Assembly (NCBI GenBank): GCA_029974835.1
Contig: JARKQN010000116.1
Coordinates: 1 to 32,184 of the forward strand
Reading direction: 5' to 3'
Source: Bacteroidales bacterium
GTDB taxonomy: Bacteria > Bacteroidota > Bacteroidia > Bacteroidales > VadinHA17
Length of the DNA: 32,184 bases
The translations under genes and the position numbers were made by a program. The notes below the pieces were generated by a model. It was given only the letters and a program-made list of their open reading frames with translations. It was not told the origin of the DNA and made no database searches. Positions 1 through 7,733 of the stretch are shown one piece after another. Numbering within the stretch: position 1 is the stretch's first letter; each line of letters begins with the position of its first letter.

Positions 1-1
1 A

Positions 2-1702
2 ACCAGGCGTTACGCAGAGTCGGCAAAGGCATACCAGCAGGCGGTAAGAATCGATTCCCTGTTCTATAAACCAATTTTTTTCGAACTTGCTTCGGCTGAA
101 TTTTATTCAGGGCAGTACCGCAAAGCTCTGATTCATTTCCAAGCCTATCTTGAACTGAATACAGGTAATGAAAAAAACAGGGAGTTTGCCCTTAAAAGCA
201 TAGCTGATTGTGAATTTGCCATTGAAGCAATAAATCATCCGGTGCCGTTTAATCCCGTTAACCTCGGTGACTCCGTTAATACTGCCGATGATGAATACTG
301 GCCATCTTTAACAGTCGATGGCAGTATGTTATTGTTCACAAAACAGATGAGGACAAAAGGGAGGACAAATATTTACAATCAGGAAGATTTTTATGTAAGC
401 CTGTATAAAAATGGCAGTTGGAGCAGATCGTTCAATGCCGGGGCACCTCTTAATACTCCGCAGAATGAAGGAGCCCAGAGTGTGACCTCCGACGGCTCCG
501 GGATTTATTATACTGCCTGTGACAGGCCGGGCGGACTGGGAAGATGTGATATTTATTTTTCATCCTTTGACGGCAGAAGATGGTCACAGGGTATTAACCT
601 TGGCAGCCCTGTAAACACAGCCTCATGGGAGGCACAGCCTTCAATAAGTGCAAACGGAAGGATGCTGTTCTTCTCAAGCAACAGGCCCGGAGGAGAAGGG
701 GGGATGGATATATGGTTTGCTGTTATGGATGAATCGGGAAAATGGTCAATACCGAAAAATGCGGGGAAGAATATCAATACAAAAGGAGATGAAATGTCGC
801 CGTTTATCCATTTTGACGGGGTAACTCTTTATTTTTCATCAAACGGACAAACGGGCATGGGAGGTTTCGACATCTTCTTTTCACGGATGAGGGATGATAC
901 CACATGGACAGAGCCTGTAAACCTTGGCTACCCGGTAAATACCTATAATGATGAACTGGGTCTGATAATCGATGCGACAGGTTCGAAAGCATATTTCTCC
1001 TCGGTGAGAGATGAAAAATCGGGGAAAGATATTTTTTCTTTTGAATTATATCCCGAAGCAAGACCTTCACCTGTTTCATACTTCAGAGGGAGTGTCCTCG
1101 ATAAGGAGACAGGCCGCACTCTGAAAGCCGATTACGAGCTGGTTGATCTGCGGCGAAGCGTTGTTGTATCGGGCGGGTCAACAGGAGATGACGGAAGCTT
1201 TCTTGTCTGCCTGCCCTCAGGATCAAATTACGGACTCAGTGTAAGCAGACCAGGATACCTTTTTTACTCCGATAATTTCATGCTTGAAGGCATTCACACA
1301 GCTCTTGAACCATACGTAAAAAGGGTAATCCTCTTTCCTGTAAAAACAGGAGAGTCATTACCGCTTTCAAATGTATTTTTTGAGATAGATTCATGGGAAC
1401 TGAAACCTGAATCAAGGTCGGAACTCCGGAAACTGTACCGGCTGCTGGCGGATAATCCCCTTGTTACAGTTGAAATAGCCGGATTCACCGATTCGACGGG
1501 TACAAAGGAGCATAACCAGATACTGTCTGAAAGAAGAGCCATGTCAGTGGTGGATTACCTGGTTCAGCAGGGCATCCCCAAAGAACGGCTTAGCTTTAAA
1601 GGTTATGGTGCATCACAGCCCGTTGCCGAGAATATAACTGCGGAAGGCAGAAGGCTGAACAGGAGGACAGAGGTTAAAATAATATCCGATGGAAAAAAAT
1701 AA
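2..1702 (+). CDS. TPR / PD40 beta-propeller / OmpA C-terminal envelope protein (PorE-like), 5' partial
   Basis: The reading frame is open from the left edge, so the start lies outside the window; 566 residues are visible. The first ~75 show TPR-like helices (motif around FFELASAEFYSGQYRKALIH). Next come about five PD40/WD40-like blades with recurring NLG.PVNT and LFFSSNRPGG-type motifs, then a carboxypeptidase-regulatory-like beta domain (residues ~280-375), then an OmpA C-terminal peptidoglycan-binding domain with GFTDSTG and LSERRA motifs. TPR, propeller, regulatory-like and OmpA domains in this order are the architecture of PorE, a type IX secretion accessory protein of the outer membrane. 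The family has many paralogues in Bacteroidota, so I do not assign the symbol. It probably tethers an outer-membrane complex to peptidoglycan. The missing N-terminus would show whether it is a lipoprotein. Confidence 0.88.
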   Translation, partial: TRRYAESAKAYQQAVRIDSLFYKPIFFELASAEFYSGQYRKALIHFQAYLELNTGNEKNREFALKSIADCEFAIEAINHPVPFNPVNLGDSVNTADDEYWPSLTVDGSMLLFTKQMRTKGRTNIYNQEDFYVSLYKNGSWSRSFNAGAPLNTPQNEGAQSVTSDGSGIYYTACDRPGGLGRCDIYFSSFDGRRWSQGINLGSPVNTASWEAQPSISANGRMLFFSSNRPGGEGGMDIWFAVMDESGKWSIPKNAGKNINTKGDEMSPFIHFDGVTLYFSSNGQTGMGGFDIFFSRMRDDTTWTEPVNLGYPVNTYNDELGLIIDATGSKAYFSSVRDEKSGKDIFSFELYPEARPSPVSYFRGSVLDKETGRTLKADYELVDLRRSVVVSGGSTGDDGSFLVCLPSGSNYGLSVSRPGYLFYSDNFMLEGIHTALEPYVKRVILFPVKTGESLPLSNVFFEIDSWELKPESRSELRKLYRLLADNPLVTVEIAGFTDSTGTKEHNQILSERRAMSVVDYLVQQGIPKERLSFKGYGASQPVAENITAEGRRLNRRTEVKIISDGKK

Positions 1703-1732
1703 AATGAGACCCGTTATCAGGGTCTCATTTTT
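1700..1732. terminator. Bidirectional intrinsic terminator
   Basis: A perfect 9-bp stem (ATGAGACCC at 1704-1712 pairing with GGGTCTCAT at 1720-1728) has a 7-base loop. It is flanked by an A run on the left and a T run on the right, so it can work in both directions. It begins at the stop codon of the OmpA-family gene and also lies downstream of the minus-strand histidine kinase gene. Confidence 0.85.
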
Positions 1733-1776
1733 AACAAAGCCACCTAAAATATTGCAGACAGTTTCAAAACAGATTA

Positions 1777-2607
1777 TCAGATAGCTATCCTGGTATCATT
1801 TAACTTTTTGATGGGGATTTGCGTTATTCTGGATTTTTTCACAGGAAGAGTGAAATAAAAACCTGTACCGGAAATTCCGTTTCTCTCGATCCACATGCGG
1901 CCGCCAAGCGTGGCGATAATCAATCTGGATACAGCCAGGTTAAGAGCGGTTGCGGTATCATTGTATTTTAAAATGGCATCGTGAAGACTCTGTTCACTCA
2001 TAAGATCTGAATTCTTTACGTATCCTGTACCCGAATCAAGTACGTAAAAAGTCACTATGCCATCCGACTGGCTGTGTCCGATTTTGATATACCCCGAACT
2101 TGTGTTGTTGACGGAATTCCTGAAAAGATTGCGTAAAACTTTGTTAACCCTTATGTTATCAATAAAAACTTCATCATTAAAAATTGCCTGATTCTCATGT
2201 ATCAGAACTATTTCGTTTTTTTCCTCCTTTTTAAGAAGAGCACCGAATTCTGTAATCAGTTCTGAAACAAGATTGTTTATGGAGCAGTTTTTCGCTTCGG
2301 AAATTACATTACCCGTATCAATGAAAACCGAATCGAAAAAATTGTCGAACATAAACATCAGTTGTTCACAGGAATCAAGTATCTGGTTTGAAAATTCCTT
2401 TCTCTCTTCATCATTGAGATTGCTGTTATTCATCAGAAAGGTGAACGCCACAATGGAATTCATATGTGTTCTCATCTCGTGCGATAAACCTGAAATAAGA
2501 GCCGGGCAATTGATCATGCTGTCAATATTCTTTTCCACCGGTGAATCTGCCTCATGCAAACCATCAAGGGTGTTTATCAGGTTTATGTTATTTACCCTCT
2601 CTGACAT
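1777..2607 (-). CDS. Soluble sensor histidine kinase without a recognisable sensor domain
   Basis: 276 residues. A HisKA-type dimerisation/phosphoacceptor motif is visible at residues ~39-50 (SGLSHEMRTHMN, candidate phospho-His H43). An HATPase_c domain follows, with a degenerate N box (LRNLFRNSVNNT), a G1 box (DSGTGY) and a G2-like GTGFYFTLP near the C-terminus. There is no membrane segment, PAS or GAF domain; only ~35 residues precede the HisKA motif. Histidine kinases autophosphorylate and pass phosphate to a response regulator, but none is encoded in this window, so the partner is elsewhere or the protein signals differently. The gene lies 51 bp downstream of the TPR anti-sigma-like gene on the same strand, so they are probably co-transcribed. 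The N box deviates from consensus, so reduced activity is possible. Confidence 0.82.
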   Translation of the reverse strand: MSERVNNINLINTLDGLHEADSPVEKNIDSMINCPALISGLSHEMRTHMNSIVAFTFLMNNSNLNDEERKEFSNQILDSCEQLMFMFDNFFDSVFIDTGNVISEAKNCSINNLVSELITEFGALLKKEEKNEIVLIHENQAIFNDEVFIDNIRVNKVLRNLFRNSVNNTSSGYIKIGHSQSDGIVTFYVLDSGTGYVKNSDLMSEQSLHDAILKYNDTATALNLAVSRLIIATLGGRMWIERNGISGTGFYFTLPVKKSRITQIPIKKLNDTRIAI

Positions 2608-2658
2608 TTCTCTGAAAATTTCTTAATAACTAAACTAATTATCTTTCAGGGCCTGGCG

Positions 2659-3408
2659 TTATTTAACTCTTTTCAGCAGTTTTGCTGCCTTTTTGCTGTA
2701 AACAGATCCTGACGATCTTACCGCATTAAGCTCATTTTTTGCAGCCTCGGTTTTACCTGTGTTGATATAACACAGAGCCAGGTACCATCTTGCATTATCA
2801 AGGAAATAGTTGTTGCCGTCGTCAAGGATTGCTGAAAATGATTTCTCAGCTTCGGGGAAATTTCTGTTTTTCATTTCGGATATACCGTAAATAAGACGGG
2901 CTTCCATGTTCCCCGGGCTGTTATATATGAACTCCTTGAAAAGCTTTGCAGCATTTTCAAAATCATTGTTATTGTAAAGGCTTAATGCTTTTGAGTAAAT
3001 GGGGTCTATACCTGAGGCATTGTTGCTTCTTGCCTGGTCTCCGGCTTCATACAGGGAAAAGTAGTGGTTAAACAGTGAAGCAGGCGATTGCATGCGGTTG
3101 ATATAGATAAACATACTTCCAACCATTACCAGGGCTGCAATAACGGCTGCGGAACGGTACGCCATTTTCCTGCGCGCCAGCTTCTGAGCCTCTTTTTTCC
3201 TGTATTCTTCTCCGATGGCAGAGAGCCTGGACCGTAACTTGATCACATCCTGTTTGCGCAGCATTTCATCGGTTTTTCTGCGCAGCATGATTTCCCTTTG
3301 CAGGTATTCGTTTCCCTCAATTTCACTGTTAAACCAGTTTCGTTCCTGCTGATCCATCTCTCCGGCAAGGTACTTTTCGATAAAATAAGAATAATCAATT
3401 GCCTTCAT
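2659..3408 (-). CDS. Membrane TPR protein with anti-sigma-like N-terminus
   Basis: 249 residues. The first ~80 are helical and strongly charged (motif YFIEKYLAGEMDQQERNWF), resembling the cytoplasmic sigma-binding region of Bacteroidota anti-sigma factors, though no zinc-binding His/Cys set is present. A single transmembrane helix spans ~83-103, preceded by Arg/Lys residues, which predicts an N-in, C-out orientation. The periplasmic part (~125-249) has TPR repeats (SLYNNNDFENAAKLF, EMKNRNFPEAEKSF, ALCYINTGKTEAAKNEL). I infer that it may hold an ECF sigma factor inactive, with the one at 7131-7697 the nearest candidate partner. This topology and the TPR periplasmic part are seen in the sequence; the anti-sigma role is inference, and a scaffold role is possible. 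It is probably the first gene of an operon with the histidine kinase. Confidence 0.7.
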   Translation of the reverse strand: MKAIDYSYFIEKYLAGEMDQQERNWFNSEIEGNEYLQREIMLRRKTDEMLRKQDVIKLRSRLSAIGEEYRKKEAQKLARRKMAYRSAAVIAALVMVGSMFIYINRMQSPASLFNHYFSLYEAGDQARSNNASGIDPIYSKALSLYNNNDFENAAKLFKEFIYNSPGNMEARLIYGISEMKNRNFPEAEKSFSAILDDGNNYFLDNARWYLALCYINTGKTEAAKNELNAVRSSGSVYSKKAAKLLKRVK

Positions 3409-3518
3409 GGTATTAATATTTTTAAAATAAACATATTCTTATCATTTAAATCCTTCAGATACAGCCTGATGTAATGATTTTATGATTGCACCAGAATCTC
3501 TGCCGGACAAAAATTATA

Positions 3519-3547
3519 TTCATACCATTGACCAGTCAATGTATGAA
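3519..3547. repeat. Imperfect inverted repeat (hairpin A of the intergenic cluster)
   Basis: TTCATACCATTGAC (3519-3532) pairs with GTCAATGTATGAA (3535-3547) with one bulged C and a 2-base loop in DNA form. It is the first of several consecutive dyads in the 324-bp gap between the TPR gene and the peptide gene. Apart from these dyads and the terminator, I see no credible gene in this gap (3409-3732). Confidence 0.6.
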
Positions 3548-3570
3548 CTGTCAGGAATTATGCTTTTCAT

Positions 3571-3604
3571 GCATAACCCGGTTATGCAGGGAAACCCCGG
3601 TTTC
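3571..3604. repeat. Two adjacent perfect inverted repeats (hairpins B and C)
   Basis: GCATAAC (3571-3577), CCG, GTTATGC (3581-3587) is a perfect 7-bp stem. Immediately after it, GAAACC (3591-3596), CC, GGTTTC (3599-3604) is a perfect 6-bp dyad, flanked by TGCAG on the left and CTGCA-like bases on the right that can extend the second stem. Neither is followed by a T run, so they are not simple terminators. Confidence 0.6.
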
Positions 3605-3639
3605 TGCACACTCCTGATGAATTGCCCTGATATAAACTC

Positions 3640-3659
3640 CCGGGTACAACTTTACCCGG
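3640..3659. repeat. Perfect inverted repeat (hairpin D)
   Basis: CCGGGTA (3640-3646) and TACCCGG (3653-3659) enclose CAACTT. The loop-side ACAACTTTACC can instead pair with GGTAAAAGTTGT (3672-3683) with one bulge, so two alternative folds are possible here. Confidence 0.55.
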
Positions 3660-3703
3660 ACCGGTCGCTACCGGTAAAAGTTGTGCGGGCAAATTATTAT
3701 TTC

Positions 3704-3729
3704 AAAAAACCTGTTCTGTTTTTCAGAAC
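3704..3729 (-). terminator. Intrinsic terminator of the leader-peptide gene
   Basis: On the minus strand, GTTCTG, a 5-base A loop and CAGAAC form a 6-bp stem (3713-3729), followed after AGG by six T residues (3704-3709). It lies three bases beyond the stop codon of the small peptide gene. This supports that gene as a real, separately terminated transcription unit. Confidence 0.75.
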
Positions 3730-3732
3730 ATA

Positions 3733-3897
3733 TTATAATTTTATTGGAGGAGTAGTTGGAGGATTAATTGGATCACCATCACCACCGCCACCGCGAACGG
3801 CTGACATTTCATCATTTGTTAAAGAAAATGCTGCCAGAAATTCCAGATCTTTTTTTACTTCCTGTGTTTTCATAATTTTTTCGTTTTTAGTTTTCAT
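3733..3897 (-). CDS. Double-glycine leader peptide precursor (GG-Bacteroidales type)
   Basis: A small peptide of 54 residues from the ATG at 3897, or 46 from the in-frame ATG at 3873. The leader holds a hydrophobic-acidic stretch (DLEFLAAFSLTNDEMSAVRGG) whose LTNDEM..V.GG end resembles double-glycine leaders of Bacteroidota natural-product precursors. The C-terminal core after the first GG is about 17 residues, GGDGDPINPPTTPPIKL: proline-rich, with no Cys or Ser. A longer in-frame start at 3948 is unlikely because the predicted promoter lies inside that stretch. A promoter and terminator bracket the gene. The C39-type exporter at 7845 would cleave after GG during export. No RiPP modification enzyme is encoded in the window, so the product may be an unmodified signal or bacteriocin-like peptide. 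Its activity is unknown. Confidence 0.78.
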   Translation of the reverse strand: MKTKNEKIMKTQEVKKDLEFLAAFSLTNDEMSAVRGGGGDGDPINPPTTPPIKL

Positions 3898-3927
3898 TGA
3901 TACTTTTTCGGGTAATTGTTTTACATA

Positions 3928-3960
3928 CATACGTACCCGGAACATCAATTTTGTGACAAA
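3928..3960 (-). promoter_or_regulatory. Predicted promoter of the leader-peptide gene
   Basis: On the minus strand, TTTG (3957-3960) is separated by 21 bp from TACGTATG (3928-3935), one mismatch from the Bacteroidota -7 box TAnnTTTG. A-tract DNA just upstream (3961-3990) could act as an UP-like element. Transcription would begin near 3923, leaving a 25-base leader to the ATG at 3897. Confidence 0.55.
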
Positions 3961-3999
3961 AAAAAATCAAAAAAATTTGAAAAAAAATGTATGTGGCTA

Positions 4000-4032
4000 T
4001 ATGTCAATCAATTAAAATTATTAATACTATTG
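4000..4032 (+). promoter_or_regulatory. Weak candidate promoter for the CHAT gene
   Basis: TATG (4000-4003), 21 bp, then TACTATTG (4025-4032) each differ by one base from the Bacteroidota consensus. This would leave a leader of ~40 bases before the GTG start. If the gene is controlled by the local ECF sigma factor, a housekeeping-like match would not be expected, so this call is tentative. Confidence 0.3.
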
Positions 4033-4077
4033 ACTGAATAGATTTATATTTATACCCTGAAAAACCTGTGTAAGGCT

Positions 4078-7000
4078 GTGTGCAGAACTGAAATTATTTT
4101 TGCATTAATTCTGTTTTTACGGATAAACAGTTACGGGATGCCGCCGTGTGAGGCCGGGGCGGAATCCGGGAGCAGTGAGACATCTGTGGTGAGAGCACTT
4201 ATTCAGGACCCGGACTCGGTTCTTGAGAGAATTATTGCCAGGATTGAAGACGCATTCAATTACAGGCAGGCCGACCGGATGGACTCCCTGTCTGACAATA
4301 TAATCAGGATACTCGGTTCCGGAGAAATATCAGAACCAGCCCTTCTCGCAAAAGGTTATTATTATGCCGGAGCTTCTCTCGCTTATACCAAAAGGGTGCA
4401 GAATTCTTTTGATTATTTCAGAAAGGCAATTGAAATTCTTAATATTTATCCCGACGACACCCTGAAAAGCCGCATAATATATTTCATGGGTTATGCTGCA
4501 AATATTGCCGGCGATCATCTTGCTTCAGACAGATACTTTGATGAAGCCCTTTCCCTGAAGAAGAAAATATACGGTGAGAATTCCGGAGAACTGTTGACAG
4601 CATACCTTTCAAGTGCCATCGCCAAAATTAATTTAAGGGACTTCGAAGGGGCAAAATCAATAATTGACGAGATTATTGACAAAACCCGGAGAAATATTAT
4701 TAAACCTGCTCCTTCCGATCTTGCATTGTTATACCAGAACAGGGGAGTCGCTCTTGCAAACCTCTCGGAGCAGAGACAGGCAATACTCAATATGCTGAAA
4801 TCGCTGGAAATTCATGAAAAATATGAATTGCCTGTCGATGATAACAGACTTAACCTTCTTAACAATATTGCCACTACTTATTATTATCTCAAGGAATATG
4901 AAAAATGCATTGAGTACTTTGAAAAAGGACTGAAATACACTGACAATATTCTATCTGTTCATTCGAGAGATCTGGCTGTTAATTACGCGCTTATTCTCGG
5001 CAGGCTGGGATATACCGAGAAGGGCCGGCGGATACTTGAAAATTTATTTAACAGGTTCAGGTTTAAGTACGGAGACGACTCCGAAGAGACGGCTGAGATA
5101 GCCCTCAATTATACCGATTACCTGAGGATTTACCGAACCGATGAGAATAAATTCCTGCTTCTTTATAAACTCTGCTACAATTTTGCGGATACTCATCCCT
5201 GGAATATAAACTTCATAACCAGGCTTTCGCTTGGATATTCCTTATATCTTATTGACCAGGGACACTACAGGGCCGCCCATGATACGATTGCTATCCTGCT
5301 TTGCCGAAATTCAGATATAAAAATACCTGATAATCTGTTTTTTAATCCTGATCCGGGTTTACTCCATAACGACAAAACCACTCTCGATATTCTGAAAGCG
5401 AAATACCTTGCACTTAAGGGGCTATATGATACCGAAAAAGATTTGAAATACCTTGAAATGGCTGTCAGAACCGTCGAAATAATGACAACGGTAATTGAAA
5501 ATATAAGGTTTCGAATGGGGGAGGAGGAGAGCCGTTTACTGCTGGGTGAAAGATTCAGGGATACTTACCTTACGGGAATTGCCGTCAACAGGAAGTTATA
5601 CGAAATAACATCCGATCCTGCATATATTGACAAGGCATTCGGATTTATGGAGAAGGGTAAGGCGGCAAGTCTGCTTACTTCGGTAAGAGAAAACCTCGGA
5701 ATTAAATATCACGTTCCCGGACAACTTGCCAGGCTCGAAAAAGAGACAAGGCTGAAGATAGGTTATTATGAATCAAGAATAAATGATATTGCCAACAGCC
5801 CAGATTCTGATACGAATACTTACAGTACTTACTCAAATCTGCTTCTGGATGAACTGACAAGGATGGATTCAATAATGGCAGCTATCGAGAAAGGCTACCC
5901 GGGATATTACGGCTACAGGTATAATAACCGGGTACTGAACACTGAAGAGGTGCTGAGGGAAACAGGCCGAAGGTCCGATTTTATCAGTTATGTGGCAGGA
6001 GATACAATCCTTTATATTGTCTTATTGAATCATAACGCAAAAGTGGTCAAAGCCGTTAATATAGATACGGGTTTTTACAATAAGGTAAGGGATTTCCGCC
6101 AGATGCTGGCTGAACCCCTGATGGAAGGAAATATTAAATCCTCATTTATCAGAATGCAGGAAACAGGTCATTATTTGTATAAATATCTTATTGAACCTGT
6201 AAAAGAGTTCTTCGTTTCGGACAGGCTGATTATTTCACCCGACAGGGAGCTGGTGCTTTTCCCGTTTGAAGCCCTTCTCTCATCATTCAATTCCGATACA
6301 TCACTATATTACGGCAGGCTTCCTTTCCTCTTCAGGGAATTTAATATCTCATATGCGTACACCGCAACCCTTCTGGCGGAAACAGGAAGGTCGGGAAAAT
6401 CTCTTTTCAACAGAACGATTGTCTTTGCACCTGAATACAGGAATACCATAAACAGCGACTCTCTTGAAATTACAAGGGATCCTTCAGGGATAATGCTTAT
6501 GCCGCTCCGGCATGCCATGCAGGAAGCTGTTTTTGTAAAAAAAATCACCAATGCAGAACTTTTCACCGGTTCATCTGCTACTGTCGAAAATTTCAGAAGA
6601 GAAGTTCAGAGGCATAATATTATTCATCTTGCCCTTCACACAGTGATAGATGAAAGATCATCCGCGAATTCCGGATTATACTTTTCGGAACCAGTCAGTG
6701 GCACAGGACAGGCTGTCTTAAATCTGTATGAGATACCTGAATTATCTCTCGATGCGAGGATGGTGGTTCTCAGCTCCTGCCATACCGGATCGGGCAGGCT
6801 GCTATCGGGAGAAGGGGTTTTGAGCGTGGCCAGGGAATTCATAAAAGCCGGAAGCAGTTCAGTGGTTATGTCGCTCTGGGAGGTCGATGACAGGTCAGGA
6901 GCTGAACTAATGAAGCTTTTTTACAGGAATATCAGATCAGGGATGTTTAAAAGCAAAGCGCTTCGCAAGGCCCGTGAAAAATATCTTGAGACGGCCGACA

Positions 7001-7149
7001 TGAAACATTCAATACCTTACTTCTGGCTTAATATTGTAGTTTACGGAGACGACAGGCCGGTTAGCTGGCCATGGTACCTGAAAATTGGAATACTTGTAAT
7101 TCTGGTGTCGGTAATGGCTATTGTTCGCCTCTACTTCAGGAAGCGCTGA
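4078..7149 (+). CDS. Exported, membrane-anchored TPR-CHAT caspase-like protease
   Basis: 1023 residues from a GTG start; no ATG lies upstream in frame before a stop. An N-terminal hydrophobic segment (IIFALILFLRINSYG) looks like a signal peptide. Residues ~50-450 are TPR repeats. The C-terminal ~300 residues are a CHAT domain with the usual ending motifs (VLSSCHTG, LSGEGVLS, SSVVMSLWEVDD). The predicted dyad is intact: H854 in IHLALH and C901 in SSCHTG. A final transmembrane helix (~1000-1018) is followed by RLYFRKR, predicting a periplasmic protease domain anchored in the inner membrane. CHAT proteins are cysteine proteases of the caspase clan, often with TPR domains. Between a leader-peptide gene and its exporter, it might process that system or the periplasmic TPR regulator; both are inference. 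Its 3' end overlaps the convergent sigma gene by 19 bp. Confidence 0.9.
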   Translation: MCRTEIIFALILFLRINSYGMPPCEAGAESGSSETSVVRALIQDPDSVLERIIARIEDAFNYRQADRMDSLSDNIIRILGSGEISEPALLAKGYYYAGASLAYTKRVQNSFDYFRKAIEILNIYPDDTLKSRIIYFMGYAANIAGDHLASDRYFDEALSLKKKIYGENSGELLTAYLSSAIAKINLRDFEGAKSIIDEIIDKTRRNIIKPAPSDLALLYQNRGVALANLSEQRQAILNMLKSLEIHEKYELPVDDNRLNLLNNIATTYYYLKEYEKCIEYFEKGLKYTDNILSVHSRDLAVNYALILGRLGYTEKGRRILENLFNRFRFKYGDDSEETAEIALNYTDYLRIYRTDENKFLLLYKLCYNFADTHPWNINFITRLSLGYSLYLIDQGHYRAAHDTIAILLCRNSDIKIPDNLFFNPDPGLLHNDKTTLDILKAKYLALKGLYDTEKDLKYLEMAVRTVEIMTTVIENIRFRMGEEESRLLLGERFRDTYLTGIAVNRKLYEITSDPAYIDKAFGFMEKGKAASLLTSVRENLGIKYHVPGQLARLEKETRLKIGYYESRINDIANSPDSDTNTYSTYSNLLLDELTRMDSIMAAIEKGYPGYYGYRYNNRVLNTEEVLRETGRRSDFISYVAGDTILYIVLLNHNAKVVKAVNIDTGFYNKVRDFRQMLAEPLMEGNIKSSFIRMQETGHYLYKYLIEPVKEFFVSDRLIISPDRELVLFPFEALLSSFNSDTSLYYGRLPFLFREFNISYAYTATLLAETGRSGKSLFNRTIVFAPEYRNTINSDSLEITRDPSGIMLMPLRHAMQEAVFVKKITNAELFTGSSATVENFRREVQRHNIIHLALHTVIDERSSANSGLYFSEPVSGTGQAVLNLYEIPELSLDARMVVLSSCHTGSGRLLSGEGVLSVAREFIKAGSSSVVMSLWEVDDRSGAELMKLFYRNIRSGMFKSKALRKAREKYLETADMKHSIPYFWLNIVVYGDDRPVSWPWYLKIGILVILVSVMAIVRLYFRKR

Positions 7150-7697
7150 TACTCTATGTATTCGGGATCAGCCTTTATTATCTCCATAAGCGCTTCCTTG
7201 CACAGGTATTTTTTCCGCCGGGCATATACTTCATTCTTAAGCTGTAATTTCTCTGCAATCTCCTCGTATGATTTACCCTCATAATACATCTCCAGTACAG
7301 ACCGGCAATCGGGCTTAAGCTTATTCAGCGATCTTGTAAGAATCTTCATGAAAAGCGGATCGGATAAACCCTCATCTTCATCCTCTCCGGCGATATCGAA
7401 ATCGAGTTCGTCCGTTTTTGATTTTTCCCTCAGGTGTTTAAGCCAGATATTGCGGGAAATTCCGAAGAAATATCCTTTAAGATCTGAATGTATGTTAAAT
7501 CCGTTGGAGCAGATCTGCTCATAAAGAGCAATAATTGAATCCTGGAACACGTCGTACGAATCTTCTTCCGAACCACCCGTTTTCAGAACATGGCTGTTCA
7601 CCATCTTAAACCAGGCCCGGTACAGGTAATTGAGTACCTTTTCGTCCTGCAGGCGAATTCCTTCAATAATATCCCTATCTTGCAGATTCCCCAACAA
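7131..7697 (-). CDS. ECF-type RNA polymerase sigma-70 factor
   Basis: 188 residues from a TTG start; no in-frame ATG lies between the -7 box and the start. Region 2 spans ~25-90 (SYDVFQDSIIALYEQI, then LKGYFFGISRNIWLKHLRE) and region 4 ~125-175 (KLKPDCRSVLEMYYEGKSYEEIAEKL). Length and layout are normal for an extracytoplasmic-function sigma factor, which directs RNA polymerase to a small regulon in response to envelope signals. It lies between the CHAT gene and the peptide exporter, on the opposite strand. No anti-sigma gene is adjacent, but the membrane TPR protein at 2659-3408 is a candidate. The 3' ends of this gene and the CHAT gene overlap convergently, so mutual antisense effects are possible. 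Confidence 0.9.
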   Translation of the reverse strand: MLGNLQDRDIIEGIRLQDEKVLNYLYRAWFKMVNSHVLKTGGSEEDSYDVFQDSIIALYEQICSNGFNIHSDLKGYFFGISRNIWLKHLREKSKTDELDFDIAGEDEDEGLSDPLFMKILTRSLNKLKPDCRSVLEMYYEGKSYEEIAEKLQLKNEVYARRKKYLCKEALMEIIKADPEYIEYQRFLK

Positions 7698-7725
7698 TCC
7701 CTGTCAGATTGCCTTAATAAACTGA

Positions 7726-7733
7726 CAAATATA
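7726..7733 (-). promoter_or_regulatory. -7 box of the sigma-factor gene promoter
   Basis: TATATTTG on the minus strand matches TAnnTTTG exactly, about 30 bases upstream of the TTG start. No good TTTG lies at the expected -33 spacing, so this is a partial match. Confidence 0.45.

Noticed and set aside
3895-3948. A longer start for the leader peptide at 3948
   Set aside because: The promoter -7 box (3928-3935) lies within it, and the extra 17 residues do not resemble a GG-leader.
3482-4015. Plus-strand reading frame of 177 codons across the hairpin cluster and peptide gene
   Set aside because: It runs through the intergenic dyads and antisense to the peptide gene, has no recognisable domain and no good start context; it looks like a shadow of the region.
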